In this document: piece after piece, positions 17,075 through 18,198 of the stretch
How positions within the stretch are numbered: position 1 is the first letter of the stretch
Layout of the letters: each line of letters opens with the position of its first letter
From: DAOMOP01 sp035444405
Lineage (GTDB): Bacteria; Pseudomonadota; Gammaproteobacteria; Burkholderiales; Rhodocyclaceae
DNA: 18,198 nt
Assembly (NCBI GenBank): GCA_035444405.1
Contig: DAOMOP010000065.1
Location: 1-18,198 of the forward strand
Reading direction: 5' to 3'
Translations under genes and position numbers: made by a program
Notes under the pieces: generated by a model
Databases searched by the model: none
Seen by the model: the letters and a program-made list of their open reading frames with translations, nothing else
Told to the model about the DNA's origin: nothing

Positions 17075-17080
17075 TATAAT
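17075..17080 (+). promoter_or_regulatory. -10 box of the acnB promoter
   Basis: TATAAT is a perfect -10 hexamer, 65 bases upstream of the acnB GTG. The -35 region is poor: TTGCAC (17049-17054) would need a 20-base spacer. A regulated or activator-dependent promoter is likely. The predicted leader contains a hairpin CTCGG/CCGAG (17093-17110). Confidence 0.55.
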
Positions 17081-17144
17081 CTGGCCACTTCGCTCGGGCT
17101 ACCGTCCGAGTGCCCTGCCACTTCAACGATGGAAGGAAACCGCC

Positions 17145-18198
17145 GTGCTTGAAGCCTATCGTGCCCACGTCGCCGAGCGTGCCGCTCTCGGTATCCCCGC
17201 ACTGCCGCTGTCCAAGCAGCAGACCCAGGACCTCGTCGAGCTGCTGAAGAACCCGCCCGCCGGCGAGGAGGCCTTCCTCGTCGAGCTGCTGACGTACCGC
17301 GTGCCGGCCGGTGTCGACGACGCCGCCAAGGTCAAGGCCGAGTTTCTCGCGCGCGTCGCCAAGGGCGAGGAATCCTGTGGGCTGGTGAGCCGCGCCAAGG
17401 CCACCGAGCTTCTCGGCACGATGCTGGGCGGCTTCAACATCAAGCCGCTGATCGAGCTGCTCGACGACGCCGAAGTGGGCGCCGTCGCCGCGGCCGGCCT
17501 CAAGAACACGCTGCTGATGTTCGACTACTTCCACGACGTCAAGGATCTCGCCGACAAGGGCAGCGCCAACGCCAAGGCGGTGCTGCAGTCGTGGGCCGAC
17601 GCCGAGTGGTTCACGTCGCGCCCCGAGGTGCCCGAGTCGCTGAAGATCACGATCTTCAAGGTGTCCGGCGAGACCAACACCGACGACCTGTCGCCGGCGC
17701 CCGACGCGTGGTCGCGCCCCGACATCCCGCTGCACGCGCTGGCGATGCTGAAGAACCCGCGCCCCGGCATCGAGCCCGAGGAGGCGGGCGTGCGCGGCCC
17801 GATCGGCCTGATCGAGGAGCTCAAGGCCAAGGGCAATCTGGTCGCCTACGTCGGCGACGTGGTCGGCACCGGCTCGTCGCGCAAGTCGGCGACCAACTCG
17901 GTGATCTGGTGGACCGGCGAGGACATTCCCTTCGTGCCGAACAAGCGCTTCGGCGGCGTGTGCCTGGGTTCGAAGATCGCGCCGATCTTCTACAACACGA
18001 TGGAAGACGCCGGCGCGCTGCCGATCGAACTCGACGTGTCCGAAATGGAGATGGGCGACGAGGTCGAGCTGCGCCCGTACGAGGGCAAGGCGCTCAAGAA
18101 CGGCCAGGTGATCTGCGAGTTCCAGGTGAAATCCGACGTGATCTTCGACGAGGTGCGCGCCGGCGGCCGCATCCCGCTGATCATCGGCCGCGGCCTGA
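17145..18198 (+). CDS. acnB: Aconitate hydratase B (5' part, runs off the window)
   Basis: The open frame of 351 codons continues past the window end; a full AcnB is about 860 residues. The start GTG is read as Met: (M)LEAYRAHVAERAALGIPALPL, the usual AcnB beginning, with AAGGAA (17133-17138) six bases before it. Residues 1 to about 160 are the HEAT-like domain 5, which is unique to AcnB. The swivel domain 4 follows, with KVSGETNTDDLSPAPDAWSR, VGDVVGTGSSRKSATNSV (around 237-254) and AGGRIPLIIGRGL at the window edge. The cluster cysteines lie beyond the window. AcnB is the main TCA-cycle aconitase. In E. coli its apo-form binds mRNA; whether this one does is unknown. Confidence 0.96.
   Translation, partial: MLEAYRAHVAERAALGIPALPLSKQQTQDLVELLKNPPAGEEAFLVELLTYRVPAGVDDAAKVKAEFLARVAKGEESCGLVSRAKATELLGTMLGGFNIKPLIELLDDAEVGAVAAAGLKNTLLMFDYFHDVKDLADKGSANAKAVLQSWADAEWFTSRPEVPESLKITIFKVSGETNTDDLSPAPDAWSRPDIPLHALAMLKNPRPGIEPEEAGVRGPIGLIEELKAKGNLVAYVGDVVGTGSSRKSATNSVIWWTGEDIPFVPNKRFGGVCLGSKIAPIFYNTMEDAGALPIELDVSEMEMGDEVELRPYEGKALKNGQVICEFQVKSDVIFDEVRAGGRIPLIIGRGL

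Overview
The window is very GC-rich (only short intergenic stretches are AT-rich) and reads as a chromosomal housekeeping segment of a betaproteobacterium. Gene content and protein style (paired acnA/acnB, orn, rsgA, a Ste24-like protease, a one-chain dual-RCK ion channel) look most like the Rhodocyclales (Thauera/Azoarcus type). That placement is from memory and not from a search. No insertion sequence, phage gene, CRISPR array, tRNA or rRNA was seen. A 53-base run of N (12685-12737) marks an assembly gap inside the ion-channel gene.

Layout from left to right. (1) The tail of an unidentified gene ends in a good intrinsic terminator. A 250-base leader follows, with two palindromic elements and a candidate sigma-54 promoter, and then a two-gene operon (381-2793): a circularly permuted ATP-grasp protein and an alpha-E protein, predicted to be an amide- or peptide-bond-forming system of unknown product. 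(2) A minus-strand pair follows: a Ste24/M48 membrane protease whose stop codon overlaps the GTG start of rsgA (30S ribosome-maturation GTPase). Divergent to it is orn (oligoribonuclease). (3) A minus-strand GT-C/ArnT-like glycosyltransferase and rpmE (zinc form of L31) come next, rpmE with its own promoter and terminator. (4) A plus-strand cluster at 7936-10367 holds a divergent TrmB-like methyltransferase, a YecA/UPF0149 protein with a SEC-C zinc motif, and two tandem but diverged YkgJ-type cysteine-cluster proteins. The second YkgJ gene has its own strong-looking promoter. (5) An Ap4A phosphorylase (minus) and a small S4-domain RNA-binding protein (plus) are followed by a minus-strand group: a four-helix membrane protein (probably DUF6394) and a K+-channel-like protein with two NAD-binding domains. 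(6) acnA (minus) and acnB (plus, running off the window) are divergent, separated by about 500 bases that carry two abutting dyads directly upstream of a TATAAT for acnB.

The genes fall into central carbon metabolism (acnA, acnB), RNA and ribosome functions (rsgA, orn, rpmE, TrmB-like, S4 protein), nucleotide second-messenger cleanup (Ap4A phosphorylase, orn) and envelope functions (protease, glycosyltransferase, channel). The best candidates for undescribed biology are the ATP-grasp/alpha-E operon with its possible sigma-54 control, the methyltransferase/SEC-C/YkgJ cluster, and the channel with its small membrane neighbour.
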